From positions 1,160,001 through 1,224,000 of the forward strand of contig WPIO01000117.1 of NCBI GenBank assembly GCA_009760855.2: a DNA stretch of 64,000 bases. Direction: 5' to 3'. The first letter of the stretch is position 1. Each line of letters opens with the position of its first letter. Made by a program: the position numbers and the translations under genes. The notes beneath the pieces are model-generated. The model searched no databases and was not told the DNA's origin. It saw nothing but the letters and a program-made list of their open reading frames with translations. This stretch comes from Cristatella mucedo. Lineage: Eukaryota > Bryozoa > Phylactolaemata > Cristatellidae. This document shows positions 46,725-60,689 of this stretch, in pieces.

Positions 46725-46975
46725 GGAATAATAATAGGAATATATCTATATAGCGCCCTCGGAGAGCTTCAATTTCTCTCTAGGCACTCTACGTACGCTA
46801 TAACGGAAGCATGGTAAAGTGGTTAGTGGTAGCGAGCAAAGCGTCAGCAAGCGTAAATACGGTTAGAGGTCACGTGCACAACGTCGACGCGCAAATGTGG
46901 CTGGTGGTAATGTGCGCAGTGTCAGCGCGCATAAGCAAACAAAGGACAGACCACAAGTACCCTGCAAGTGCCGTG
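46725..46975 (-). mobile_element. LINE family 1, older 3' end
   Basis: Minus strand: AAT remnants, hairpin (GCGCCCTCGGAGAGCTTCAA ... TAGGCACTCTAC) and the 3' UTR with recurring GTCAGC segments, diverged from the young copies. Confidence 0.8.
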
Positions 46976-47044
46976 AGAAACAAAGCTCCAGGAGGACAGG
47001 CTGCGTCGAAAGAGCAACGAAATAATAGCGAGAGGAAAACCGCG

Positions 47045-47175
47045 ATGCTGCCGCCTTCGTCTCGCTATTATTACTATTACTAGACTCATCATCTCGCTAT
47101 TATTATTGTCATCATTATCACCGTTATCATTATTATTATCATTATCGTTATTATTATCATCATCATTGCCATTAT
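47045..47175 (+). repeat. ATT/ATC microsatellite
   Basis: Imperfect ATTATTATC repeats without an adjacent terminal hairpin. Confidence 0.85.
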
Positions 47176-48808
47176 ACTATTTATACTAGGTAACGAGGTG
47201 ACAAAGCGACGCGAGAACTTTGCTCTGGCCTTGAACTTGCTAGAGCTTTACTTCTGGGCTTCGCCCTTCGCTCATGAGCCGGTGCTCGTGAGCCGTCGTT
47301 GTCGACTGCTCGCTTATAGCTGGAAAGTTTGCTGGAAGTACGCTTGACTGCTGCCCGCGCTGAGCAACTCAAGCCGGCTACAGGCGACTACACAGCGAGC
47401 CGGTTCAGCCAGCGGCTTTAGCTTTTGAGGTAGCGTTTAAGGCCAAGGCCCCGGCTGCCGATCACGACCGCAGCAGCTGGGCATTGCAGGAGCAACAGTG
47501 CAAGGGGCTTCTGCAAAGGGAATCCGCACTGATCCAAGCCGCACCGAATTCCTCCCAGGCGGGGGGGGGGAGGCTGTCGGACTGTGGGAGGCGGCCGGCC
47601 GCGTCGGTGCCGCGTCCGACACGGCAGCAGGCTGCCAGGGCTGCCAAAAACCAAACGTGTCATCGGACGGGTGCCGAACGGGAGAAGGTGACCCTCGCCG
47701 CCTCCTGAGGTGTCGTTGGCTGGCGTAGCGCTGTTTAATCACGCCGCCTCAGCAAACTTAGAAAGCCATTGGCAACGTCTGCTGGCTGCGTCTTCCCCGG
47801 TGGCGGTAGCGGTGGCGGCGGTGGAGGAGGGGAGGGGCGTGCACGACTCCCGTGTGGATGCTTGGTTCTTTTCTGGTCAGTGCGGAGCAATTACGAGCGA
47901 CGGGGAGAGAAGGTAGCGGCGACGGCGGCAGCAGACGAGACAGCTTTTTGGCAACCCTTGCAGCAGCCCTACGTAGCAGTCTGCTTAGAACTTAATGGGC
48001 TCGGAACTGCATTGAGCTACCCTAGCGTTGGCACGCGGCGCGTGGCGCGCGGACCGAGATCGCCGCCCTTTGACTAGAAGTGCAATTAATCCGTTCGGGA
48101 TCCTGAAAAAACAGTGCGATTTTGTGTCACATGGTTTTTAATTAAAAAATGTACATATAAATCACGAATACTATTTTAAAAACAATACAGTTAAATGTCT
48201 TTAAATAAACTGGTTTTATAAATCCTAATGTTCAGGAGTAACTTGGAGATCAGGCGACTTGAAGATGCTAATACAGTTAGAAGAGAAAGGCTGAAATGAA
48301 TGTCTGAATCTTATTCGCCGATTTTTGTCCTTTCCGCCGGGCTTTCCTCGCTTTCAGTTCTATTGGCCGGGCCTTTACGTGGGCGCACCGATTATTATCA
48401 ACTATGCGATGAACTCTCAAACGACGATATTGCCTAAATAGAGTACAGTACGTGCTTGGCTGTTCCTGTGGTAGTCGGATTTAACACCGGAGTCTGGCGA
48501 TCTTGTGCTTCCAAGTACCACGATGGCTCGCTCGAGTCTGTTTAGGAGCGAACTTACAGGCCAGCGCTCGGCGTCCCACCCGGGTCGTAGGGTAGTGTCT
48601 TGCAACGAAACGTCATTCGCTGCCCTACCCTTATTGGCCTGAGTAACCAGACGCAGCGTGACGTTCGCTGCCGCAACTAGCAGTGGAGTATCTGAAGCTG
48701 GCTCGTAACCCGAATTTGAGCTCGAACTCAAAGAAAAAATCGGCTGAGAGATGGCTCGTATCTTGAAATACTCGTATGTCGAGACACTCGTAAGCCGAGG
48801 TACCACTA
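47176..48808. other. No recognised gene; GC-rich then AT-rich
   Basis: 47400-48070 is GC-rich, with GGTGGCGGTAGCGGTGGCGG near 47800. 48110-48240 is AT-rich. The frames overlap on both strands without motifs. Confidence 0.4.
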
Positions 48809-48822
48809 TACACACACACACA

Positions 48823-48863
<41 letters not shown>

Positions 48864-48942
48864 GCACGCACGCACGCACGCACACGCACGCACACGCGCA
48901 CGCACGCGCACGCACACGCACACACACACACACACACACACA
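48809..48942 (+). repeat. (CA)n with CACG variants
   Basis: CA repeat with a central CACGCACG block. Frames across it are His-Thr or Cys-Val. Confidence 0.93.
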
Positions 48943-48948
48943 TATTAG

Positions 48949-49000
48949 TCCTCACATCACTCGTGGACTCTGCTACCAGAGTCCAGGAGTGACGTGAGGA
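48949..49000. repeat. Imperfect 52-bp inverted repeat
   Basis: TCCTCACATCACTC and GGACTCT on the left pair with AGAGTCC and GAGTGACGTGAGGA on the right, around GCTACC. It directly follows the CA array. Confidence 0.8.
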
Positions 49001-49661
49001 CATTTAAATTATTAGACCACGGTAGTGGCTGGCTGTCGGTGTGCAGCTGTGTTTCTCGGAATCCTTTAATGGTCCGTCGTCTTGTTTCAAATCTGTACTT
49101 TGGAAATGTTTAACCGCTACGATCGGCTGTACCGTTCCCGACGTCAAAGCATTTTCGCCGTTCAAAATTTCGGCTGAAGGTAGATTGTGTCCGCTTCCAT
49201 CCTGCAAAACAGATCCCTTATATTTCGAGGTAATCAGTTGACATGACGCTCACCGCTTTGGCATCCGTTCGATTCGCGAATACCCGCATCTGTCTGGCAT
49301 CCATCCTGCTGCGAGGTCAGCGTTTCGTGGTATCGCACGACCATCCCACAGGATACCGCTCTAGGTAAGCTGTTGTCTCGAGCCGCACCGGTCAATCCTC
49401 AGCTCAGCCCAGCTCAGCCCAGCCCACAGCCACATCAGTCAAGCCACGTCAGCCGGTCAGAGCTCGGCACCTTGCCAAGAATTATGAGCCGCTAAGAGCT
49501 CGCCGGGTTAGACCGACGTGGAAGGAAAAAGAACAAGGCTGGGGGCATAGGTAGTTTGAGATCGGATGGGTGGCCAAATAGGTGAGGAGAGGGGCAGAGA
49601 GGCATCTCTTGATGAATATTTCGAGAGATAGATAGACAGATGAATATATGGACGAATAGAT

Positions 49662-49663
<2 letters not shown>
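49001..49663. other. No recognised gene
   Basis: Unique-looking. CAGCTCAGCCCAGCTCAGCC (about 49401-49420) is a short local repeat. Confidence 0.4.

Positions 49664-49739
<76 letters not shown>
49664..49739 (+). repeat. (GA)n microsatellite
   Basis: Nearly pure GA. Confidence 0.95.
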
Positions 49740-49742
<3 letters not shown>

Positions 49743-51954
49743 CGTGTGGAAAGCGACGACTACGACTCGAGCCACAAGTATGATACTGCGCTGCGTCCCT
49801 AGCTTTTCCTGCCCGCCCAAATCCAAATGGCTGGCTCCATCTTTCCATCGAGTCCGAATGGCCAGCCGACGTGTGGCTGCGACTTGTGGTTCAAAAATAT
49901 GGAGGGCAATGCCAACCGCGAGTGAAAGCTAACCTCGCGACCGTGAAGAGCTCGCGACAGGAGGCGGTCTGACTCTCGAAATCCTGTCTGCCGGCGACGT
50001 CCGACGCTCGACGTGAGCGTGGCTCCGAGCGGACTTGAATCGGCTCTCTAGCTGCTCTGCTGTCCTCCTCACGCACAGCGGCTCGACTGTTGCCAGTCCG
50101 ATCGGTCGTTTCGCCGCACCAGGTTTCGCTCGCTCGTCTTCTCTTTTCAGCCGCTGCCCGTCAGCGGACCAGCAAGCCGGCTCCAGTTCACGCCGGGGCC
50201 GAGCAAAAGAGTCGGCGGCTCAAAGAATAGTAATAGCAAGTGATATCACTACTGCTAGCAACGATGACAGCAACAGCAGCTCAATAGTTTCGCTCCCAGA
50301 GTGACCGAATCTCTAAATCCAACTGCTCGACACGCTGGAAGCGTGGAAGCGAATCGATCGGTTGCAGAGAGAGGGATCGATCTAGCGATCTAGCGATCTA
50401 TTGATCTATCTAGCGAGTGCAGTGTCGGCGGCGCAGCAGCCGCTCGATTCGACGTTCGATGCTGCGACTCGCCAAGCGAAGCGTCTTTACGACCGAGTCG
50501 CGATTTTTCAGCGCGCCAGTGCAAGATCTGTGTTCTCCCGAAAGCTTTCCGAGCTGCCAATGCAGGAAGGCGCAATCGCAGGCGCTCTCGATCTCAAGGT
50601 CATCGCCTCGTCTCGGCGTCAGTCGTCGTCAGAGTGACGGATGCAATGGGCCAACTATCTATCTATCTATCATTCGACTGACGGATGCGATGAGTGCAGA
50701 TTTGCAGGCTCTTGCCAGAGCGTCTGTCCCGGAGTCGGGTCCATTCGTTCAGCAGTCTTAATCTCGCGGACTGACTCCTAAGTCGCCGATCTGGTGTCAG
50801 AAGAGAGTCTCACCGCAGGTGTGGCTGCTGCAGGGCGTCGGCTCTGCGCTGCCAATCTGAACTGGGGCAGGACACGCGGCGACTCCTCCCAGAAGAGGTT
50901 GAATTGATGCACGCTTTCATTCTTCACATTAAGGATTGTCCTCGTTCAGTTTCGGACCCAAGGGCCCTGCTAATCAAACTCGCGATGAGAGGCCAGAGGC
51001 CGAGGTCGCCGTTTGCTGCCAGCAGCACAGTCGACGGTCAGAGTGCACAAGAGGGCTGTACAGATTAATTAATCTGGGAGCTTTACGACACAGACTGCCT
51101 ATTCATAAACATTCTTATGTGTGCTTTCTCGGCAATAAGTCGTTTGCTGCTTCCGCGTTGACAGAAATTTCAATTTTTGCATTATCCGTGGCCTGCATAG
51201 GCTGGGCTGCACCGAAACGACAAACGAATAACGAAACGACGAATATAATTCATGTGAATTCAGTTCCTTTTTCTTCTTATTTATCTATTATTTTTCATCT
51301 ATTTTATTTATTTTTATTATTTATTTATCTTCATATTTACTTATTTATTTCCTATTCCTTCCTCAAACATTGCATTGTCCCAAATTTGAGTTCTTAGAGC
51401 CACAGTTAAGGCGCGATAGCTTAGAATTAACCACTGGTTGTTGCGAGTGAGAAAGAGAGAGAGAGAGAGAGAGTGTTTGTGCGTGCGTGTGTGTGTGTGT
51501 GTGTGCGTGCGTGTGTGAGTCACTAGCGTATGCATGGCTCATGCCGTGCGTGCGATGTCATGAGTGGAACACTAATGGCAGCCAACGGTTTTAGATTGCA
51601 TGGCATGGAGTTGGACGTAGCCTACGGCATCTAAGAAGCCAAGCCACCGTCGGCTCTTTGCTACTCTGTTCAGTCAAGGATGCACCGATCGGAGCCGAGC
51701 GGAGCCTATCAAACCCTTGTGTCGCGTTTGTGTACGTATGAGCTGCAGCGAAAGCCAGGAATACCATCCGGATAGCACCGTCGTTTATTCCAAACCGCAG
51801 GAAGCCAAGCGGGAGCTAGCGGCCATGTTGGCAGACCCTAGCCGTTGATAACGTAAGAGCTAATCAATTGGCTAGCCGTTCTACTGCAGAGGTCTCCGCC
51901 GGAAAAGAAGAAGGTACCGTCCGTAGATTTTACGGACCCATCACCTCGCTCCCT
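49740..51954. other. No recognised gene
   Basis: Moderately GC-rich to about 51100, then AT-rich (51270-51360, TTTAT-rich). Small arrays: GCGATCTA (50380-50400), (GA)n (51452-51472) and (TG)n (51485-51515). No gene is recognised. Confidence 0.4.
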
Positions 51955-52092
51955 ACCTATTAGCCAAGGGTAAAGTTTCTTGCACTTCATGACGCAGGTC
52001 GTGGGTTCGAATCCCGAAGCACGACATTCTGTATTGCCCACTGCAAGCGGATCAATAACCACTTCATTTATGATGCTGCTAAATCAGCTAGT
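51955..52092 (+). mobile_element. SINE-A, diverged copy
   Basis: TTGCACTTCATGACGCAGGT, GTGGGTTCGAATCCCGAAGC (B box), TATTGCCCACTGCAAGCGGA body and GCTGCTAAATCAGCTAG end. Confidence 0.8.
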
Positions 52093-52334
52093 CTTTACTT
52101 CCTCTGTCTTTACTCTCTCTTCCCGTGAGAGGGCATATGAACAGCTGTGTCAATGCACGCCAGTCTTTTAGGTAGCCAGCTGGTTGGCCTGCAATGCCTT
52201 ACATCGATGCTCGCCTCCTCGAAGGCATCATGAACTGGGCTAGGCTGCTGTGGCACAGGCCGAGACAGGGACAGATCTCTAAGCAGGAGCGTCCGAGTCT
52301 GAGATGCTGAAACATTGGAGCCTTTCTCTCTCAC

Positions 52335-52397
<63 letters not shown>

Positions 52398-53434
52398 TTT
52401 TCCTCACTCGGAAAACTGCTGGGCAAAACTTAAATACCACCACGTCTTCTTTTTTCGTGAAAATGACGGCCGCCTCCGAGTTTCTCTCTCCTGCTTGCCG
52501 TGCCCGAGTAGTAGTAAGTAGTAGTTACCGAAACGTAAACGGCTCTCGAATGCACCTAATTGAGATGATGTCATCTCATTGGGACGATCCTCGGCGCGCC
52601 ATGCACGCTAGGCTCGACAGCACTCAATCCACTGGAGCTGCCGATTCGGGCTCCTTCGGCCGATTGACAGATTGTGGCGTTCGGTCGAGTGTCGCACTCC
52701 ACGAGTCGTGCAAGCCGTCAGACTCCGTTCATTCAGACGAAAGCAAAACTGTCCTGCTCGTGGTGTGCCGCGAGCTTTTGCCTCGGTCACCTCGGCGAAG
52801 CTTTGTTAATGCAACTGCAAAATGGTTCCGTCGGGCGCCGTCGTCTCTGGGGGCGACGTACCCTGCCTGCGATGCTACATTTTTTATAGCCGGGACTTGT
52901 GCTGTTAGTCTTTGAAAAGTAGAAACTATGCACTTGGCTGCAGCAGTTCACAAAACGGCTGTACATTACAAATGGCAGGAATCCTCGCATGAGCTAGTGG
53001 CCAATGCTGACTAACCCTAGGCCAGAAAATATGCAAGTGGATGAATGGGCTCGCTGTTCAGGCCACAGGCAGAGTCTTCGCAGCAAGAATAAGGTGCCGC
53101 AGTGTCTGAAGAACCATACATACATAGAAACTGTTGACTGACCCCATTTACCGTCTTTTCTCCCTTCATGCTCGGCTGCGATATAATGCTCAGCATGCTT
53201 GGCTGCTGCTGCTGATGACGTGGCTGCTTCCTAGGGATCCTCCCCGCATGGACGACAGACCCTTTCGGCGTCAGTTCCATGTAATCTCATCGACGACAGT
53301 CTCGCCAGCCTCAAATGAGATTGGCTGAAAAATATTACAGCGCCGCCGTATTTTTTCGCCAGCTCAACAGCTTTCGAGGCCTATTGAAGACGCCGTCCTA
53401 TGAAGTGACATCGTGCTATCGTATTGACATGCTT
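52093..53434. other. No recognised gene; contains (CT)n
   Basis: (CT)n at 52325-52395. The 203-codon frame at 52304-52915 begins inside the CT array and shows no domain. No host gene is recognised. Confidence 0.4.
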
Positions 53435-53522
53435 CCGTAACAGAATATGTAAAGTGCTTAAAGAGAGATCTATTTCTCGGAGGGCATTACACGTGTGTCT
53501 CGTTATTGTTATTATTATGATT
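53435..53522 (+). mobile_element. LINE family 1 tail only
   Basis: AATATGTAAAGTGCTTAAAG, the hairpin with GGAGGGCATTACAC, and a GTTATTGTTATTATTATGA tail. Confidence 0.72.
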
Positions 53523-55239
53523 GGCTCACGATTTATCGAATGGGAAAGCACACGTTCGATAAATTATTAGCAGTTGTCTTCTCTAAACGGAGAGGCACCT
53601 ATAAATGGGAACACAACTTTTCTAAACAAGAACGGATTTATTGAATTTATTATGAATTTATATGCATCCTCTATAGGTTCCTGATAATATAGGCACGGCT
53701 CTTGAACTGGACTGTCAGTTCTGTGTCTGTTTTTATTCAAGTCGACGAGACTTGAGTTTACCTAGTCGGTGACGCCGGGCGAACAAGCAGCGGCGTACCG
53801 GTAAGCAGAGTTCAACATGTCAACCTCTTCCGTTCTTTGACGGGAAGTCGGTATCCGCTTTCGGGTTTTTTCTTCTTGGGCAGCCCCCTGCATTCTTGTA
53901 ACGGATGCTGTCAGTTCGCTGCTGTGCAGCAGCTGCTGGATGACTCGCTGAATCGCTTTCGACAGGGAGCTCGGGGAGCTCGCTGCCAGACTGCAAGACG
54001 TTGACAGAGAGAGAGAGATCGCTCTCTTTTAAGCACAAAAGCCGGATTCTTAGCTGATTTGAAATCCGGCTTCGCGGAGGGGGGGGGCGCCTGATGCTCA
54101 GAATGTGAAATACACGTGGGTGCGTAGTACGTCACAGCCGCCTGACACGTCGCTTGGGGCGAATGTTGCCTCAGACCCCCTCCCCGAACTCGGTCGGATG
54201 CCGCAACCGCATTTCTTAAGCGTTCTCGTTTGACAGCCTCTTGGCTGGCGATAGAGAAAGAATGAAGCGACCGCCTCGTCTCCGCCTGCTGACGGACCTA
54301 CTGGCTCCCTCTCCTATCGCTGCTGCTGAAGACTGCAGTTTTAGAATGCCGCGGAGGTCAAGAATTCGTAGGGGTCGCCCGCATTGGCCAGATGCCGGCG
54401 ATTGCTGCCCTGTCCGCCGGTCATGCGCGCAGCGCAAGCGCGCATCCTCGAAGAATGTGCCGGCTTCTCAGAATAACCGCCAGCCTCCCGCCGTCAGTGT
54501 CGGCGACTTCCCGGCATGCCGCCGCCGCCGGCTCGTTTTGCAACCTCTGACTGGACTTACCTCCTTTGGGCGCGTAGGGCCGTGCTTTCCGAACATACGC
54601 TACATATTTGTACCTGTATACGATCCATATATACGAAAGCCAAGTGCTTAGAGTGAGATTCGGTCGAGTCGCCGTGGGAGCTCTCCTGTGGCAGATCTAA
54701 TCCGAGTTCTTCACTTGATGCAGGCATACATAGCTCAGTCAAATAGGAAAGCTGTCGATTGTAAATAGACTCGTAGGATTTGAGCTTAGCGGTGACTGCA
54801 GTAGTGTACACCGTTTGGTAGCACTGTGTGCCTATCCAAGGTGAGTATGCAATAAAAGCTGTCTCTGCTCTCACTCTCTCTCTTCTCTCACTCTCACTCT
54901 CTCTCGCTCGCTCTCTCGCTCGCTCTTTCTCTCGCTGTCTCTGTCTGTCTGTCTGTCTCTCTCTGTCTCTCTCTGTCTGTCTGTCTCTCTCTGTCTCTCT
55001 CTCTTTGTCTTTATATACAGGGAAACTCACGCACGCACGCACACGTACGCACACGCACGTTGGCACACGAACGCACTCACGAATGCACGCACTCACACAC
55101 GCATGCACATACACGCGCACGTACACAAGCAGGTCCCCTCGCGGTAGCCAGGATTCTCCTCGCGGTAGCAAGGAGCTGGAGTCGGCGAAAGGCGCTTAGG
55201 TAGTAGTGATGGTAAAAAAATCGATCGTAGTGATGGTAA
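53523..55239. other. No recognised gene; CT/CTGT and CACG arrays
   Basis: 54870-55010 is a CT/CTGT-rich array and 55028-55120 is CACGCACG-rich. Frames at 53820-54038 (-) and 54241-54651 (+) lack recognisable domains. Confidence 0.4.
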
Positions 55240-55710
55240 AAAAACAATAACAATAATGTATTGTGCGTGGAGATAAATTAGTCCCTTTCTAGGCACTTCA
55301 CACGTGTGTGCTGAACAGGATTCTTCAGAGCTGATCGGTGATATATTAGCGTAGAACAATGCAGCTTAAAGCCAAGCGGAGAACGATTCACGTGATCAAT
55401 CGGATGCTGTGAAGGGCAGCTGGATTTTGAGATTCGCTTTAAATGTCGTCCAGTAATCGCAGCTGTCAATCAATAGGGAGTTCCAGTCTCTAGGTGCATT
55501 GGATAGAGCTGGAGGCATCAGTATAATGAAACTCGCTTTTCTAAAAGGAGGCAACGACTAGTATAGACATCCGGTGGCTCAACGGTGGCAGACAGAAATG
55601 GATAGCTGTGACCGACCGGATATAATCGTGTGGAGTGTTGTGGCATTGGAGCACATCGCGTCTGCACATATCGTCAATCCTGTCTTAGAGAGTAGCAGCA
55701 GCCAATTATG
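55240..55710 (-). mobile_element. LINE family 1-like, older fragment
   Basis: Minus strand: AAT-like tail, degraded hairpin (TTAGTCCCTTTCTAGGCACT), then RT C-terminal sequence (GGGAGTTCCAGTCTCTAGGT corresponds to the PRxWNSLP region). More diverged than the neighbour at 55722. Confidence 0.65.
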
Positions 55711-55721
55711 GGCACGGAAGA

Positions 55722-56262
55722 CATAAATAATAATAATAATAATTCACTTGATAAAGCGCCCTCAGAGAACTTAATCTCTCTCTAGGCGCTTTACATTTGC
55801 TGCAAAGTGAAATGCAACTGAATGGTGAGTAAAATCATGCTTGAAAAACAAACAAAATGAATAATATGGTTAGGGGTGACATGCACAGGGTCAGCATGCG
55901 AATGTGGTTAGTGGCAGCATGCACAGTGTCAGCACGCATAAGCACATCAGGGACGAATCACAGGGACCCGCTAAATGCTGTCCTAAATAGGTGTGTTTTT
56001 AGGTTCCTTTTAAATGTGGTCAGGTCGGGGGATGTTCTGACGCAGGTCGGGAGGGAGTTCCAGGCTGTGGGAGCATACGAACTAAATGCACGGTCTCCAA
56101 AGGATTTAAGGTTTGTACAGGTATTTCTAGACTGTTGGATTCCGAAAAGCGGGTGGTACGATGCTTGGCCTGATGGAGGAGAAGATCTGAGAGATAGGCT
56201 GGAGCCAACGAATGAAGTAACCTAAAAGTGAGCGACAAAACCTTGAAATCCACGGTCTCCAA
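55722..56262 (-). mobile_element. LINE family 1, young copy with RT C-terminus
   Basis: Minus strand: (ATT)n tail (55727-55743), hairpin and full 3' UTR, then RT sequence. The frame 56020-56316 gives FKVLSLTFRLLHSLAPAYLS and FSESNSLEIPVQTLN before shifting. 5'-truncated near 56262. It is the best family 1 3' end in the window. Confidence 0.88.
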
Positions 56263-56383
56263 ACCAATAAACAAATTTTTCAGCACCCACGGGATGGTCG
56301 TGGTAATCGCTCTCACTAGCCTCCATCCGGATAATTCCTGTCACCATCATCGTCACGGTCGCCATCACCGTACCGGTGTCAGT

Positions 56384-58228
<1,845 letters not shown>

Positions 58229-58233
58229 AGCAA

Positions 58234-58373
58234 ATATTATTCACTCGTGTAGCGCCCTAAGAGAGCTTGATGCCACTCAATCCAGGCGCATCGCGTGTGC
58301 CACGGGGCTCGAACCCACACGACCTCGGTCAGACCTTGTTCGCGGCGAGCACCTTGACCGCTGGGCCAAACCG
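58234..58373 (-). mobile_element. SINE-B copy
   Basis: Minus strand: left tail ATTATTCACTCGTGTAGCGC and a diverged hairpin block, B box as GGCTCGAACCCAC, head ending GCTGGGCCAAACC. Confidence 0.8.
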
Positions 58374-58669
58374 GAGCATTGCGAGTTGTACCTCGACTTC
58401 TTCATGGGCTTTTAGTTTGATCTTGCTCGTGTAATTTATTGTGTGCTTTTTGAATACAGCCGAACCTGGTTGGGTGCTCATGGACTTACTGCGCTCGCGC
58501 ACGTGCACGACGCCTAGTGCAGCACGCGAACATGCACTCAATGCAGCCACGTGCCCACACACCCACCGCACACGATCTCCCAACACACGTCTGTGCTTTC
58601 TCGCGCGTGCGAGCGCACACAGTGAAAAAGTGGAAAGAAAAGCAAAAGAGAAAAACAGACGGAGAGAGG

Positions 58670-58670
58670 A

Positions 58671-58752
<82 letters not shown>

Positions 58753-58765
58753 TAAGAGAGACAGG

Positions 58766-58812
<47 letters not shown>
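58670..58812 (+). repeat. (GA)n microsatellite
   Basis: Two GA blocks separated by CAGAGATAAGAGAGACAGG. Confidence 0.95.
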
Positions 58813-58818
<6 letters not shown>

Positions 58819-58997
58819 CACGGGCATTATGTCACTCAGAATTGAATCAAGGAGCCAGACTGTGACGTATAGGCACTCGCTTGTGAGAGGCTCTATAAAC
58901 CGATAGCCATGGCAAAAGCCTTGAGCATTTCTTCAATATGCATTGCATGAGTGTGGATGCTGGCTTAGTTTTACAGTATATAGCTAGTAAAAAAAAT

Positions 58998-59168
58998 GCT
59001 AGCTGATTTAACAGCCTCTTTTGTATAGCGACAGAAGAGCCTTGACGGCTATCACCACCGCTTGCAGTGGCGATAAAGGATCGCCCACTGCAGGATTCGA
59101 GCCCACGACCTCGGAGGCCGAGGTCGTGAAAAGCAACCGCCTTACCTAGTGAGCCATTACGGCTCACC
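58998..59168 (-). mobile_element. SINE-A, full-length copy
   Basis: Minus strand: end block GCTAGCTGATTTAACAGCC, body with AGCCTTGACGGCTATCACCA, B box as GGATTCGAGCCCACG, and head to ATTACGGCTCACCG. Best minus-strand representative. The head contains CCTCGGAGGCCGAGG, which is locally palindromic. Confidence 0.88.
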
Positions 59169-59194
59169 GAAGTATAAGCTCCTACGGGAATTGG

Positions 59195-59370
59195 TGTGAA
59201 CACACACACACAGCAAATACATCACACAAACTCACACACATACCCATTCACAAACACCAACACTCACATTCACTCACACACGGACGCACACGCACGCTCG
59301 TACACTTCTCTGCCTGCGAGTGCCTCGAGCGCACACACACACATGCACATGCACACACACACACTTAAGC
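59195..59370 (+). repeat. CA-rich stretch
   Basis: Degenerate CACA/CACT/CACG repeats. His-Thr frame only. Confidence 0.8.
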
Positions 59371-59620
59371 ATCGTTAACTGCCTAGTTCTCCTAGAGCGC
59401 TATACTACTGTATTAGTATTATTGTTATTAGTATTACTAGCACATTACCTGCACTCTGCTGTAGCATATAACATGCAGAGAGGGATAGGCCGAGGCCGTC
59501 CTCAGCATGCTTACTTGCGGCATATGAGCGGGTCGTTCTAACTAATGCTGGTCAGCTATTCGGCGAAGCCTGACAAAGGCGTCTCTAAACGACGGCTCGC
59601 CCAGTGGCAGGTTAAGGTCA

Positions 59621-59685
59621 GCCGCACCGGCACCGCACCGGCACCGCACCGGCACCGCACCGGCACCGCACCGGCACACCGCACG
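59621..59685 (+). repeat. 11-bp minisatellite
   Basis: About five units of CACCGCACCGG. Confidence 0.93.
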
Positions 59686-60171
59686 AGCAGCGACGCGTCT
59701 GTTTATCTGCTGAATTTGGGTTGAGGAGGCGCTTTGGGTAGGTTGATGAGGTAGGCTTTTCTGCAGCAAGGTGACTTTCGCCATGAGGGGGCGGGGCGGA
59801 GAGCGAGTGCAGTCGCCGGGCGAACGCGCGCGCGAGCGTGGGTCGCCGAGTGTAGTTCTTATTGTCGGCAGCAGCGAATGGCTCTATCCTGCCAGATTTG
59901 CCCGAGATCACACATTTTTTTTTTTTATGGAAGCTACGCAAGCAGTTTCCAGGTGCCAACCTGTTGCGTTTGTGCTATTTCCTCTTAGCGAACGACGAAG
60001 CGACACAAGTAGTACTTCAGGCACGACAAACAGACCTTAGCGCCACAAGCGACCACTAAGCTCCGAGTTCTCTTTCAAAGCACTTGGACGACGGCGGTGA
60101 CTCCTTAAATCCGGCCGTCGATTTTCGGTCTGTCAATTTCGATAGCTTTTTCTCGAGTTCCTTCACTCATC
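59686..60171. other. No recognised gene
   Basis: Unique-looking sequence; T10 at 59917-59926. Confidence 0.4.
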
Positions 60172-60416
60172 CAGTCGCTTCCTTCCTTCCTAGCTACTCT
60201 GCACTTCCAGTCGCTTCCTTCCTTCCTAGCTACTCTGCACTTCCAGTCGCTTCCTTCCTTCCTAGCTACTCTGCACTTCCAGCCGCTTCCTTCCTTCCTA
60301 GCTACTCTGCACTTCCAGCCGCTTCCTTCCTTCCTAGCTACTCTGCACTTCCAGTTGCCTACACGCGATCGCTGTGGCACGTCTTCGGCTATGCTATCAG
60401 AGCCAGGTGTCATTAA
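60084..60416 (+). CDS. Hypothetical 110-residue frame with 12-residue repeats (doubtful)
   Basis: The frame begins MDDGGDSLNPAVDF and then contains five 12-residue repeats of PVASFLPSYSAL encoded by the 36-bp minisatellite. The minisatellite stays open in other frames too (the minus strand gives WKCRVARKEGSG repeats), so an open frame is not evidence of coding. No signal peptide or domain is seen. Confidence 0.12.
   Translation: MDDGGDSLNPAVDFRSVNFDSFFSSSFTHPVASFLPSYSALPVASFLPSYSALPVASFLPSYSALPAASFLPSYSALPAASFLPSYSALPVAYTRSLWHVFGYAIRARCH
60172..60354 (+). repeat. 36-bp minisatellite, five units
   Basis: Units start at 60172, 60208, 60244, 60280 and 60316. Each begins CAGTCGCTTCCTTCCTTCCT and ends GCTACTCTGCACTTC. 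The last two units read CAGCCGC instead of CAGTCGC. A partial sixth follows. Confidence 0.95.
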
Positions 60417-60689
60417 CGATTACTTCTGCGGACTTCCTTCGTCGGCTTGGAATTTAGAGAGCTCTTCAATTCGAAGCTAATGGCCAAGGTGTCTATAATA
60501 ATGTTTGGTCTCCTCGTGACGGTACGCTACGGACAAAACGGTAAAGACGTTCCAAGTGCAGGCTACCGTCGAAACGCGAGCGAATGTCCAATAATTGAGG
60601 GGTTTATTTATCCGGTCTCTTCAACATTCAGGGTTGGTGATCCAATCGCGAGGATCGATTCGTAAGAGCTGCCCGAGCATGGACGACGA

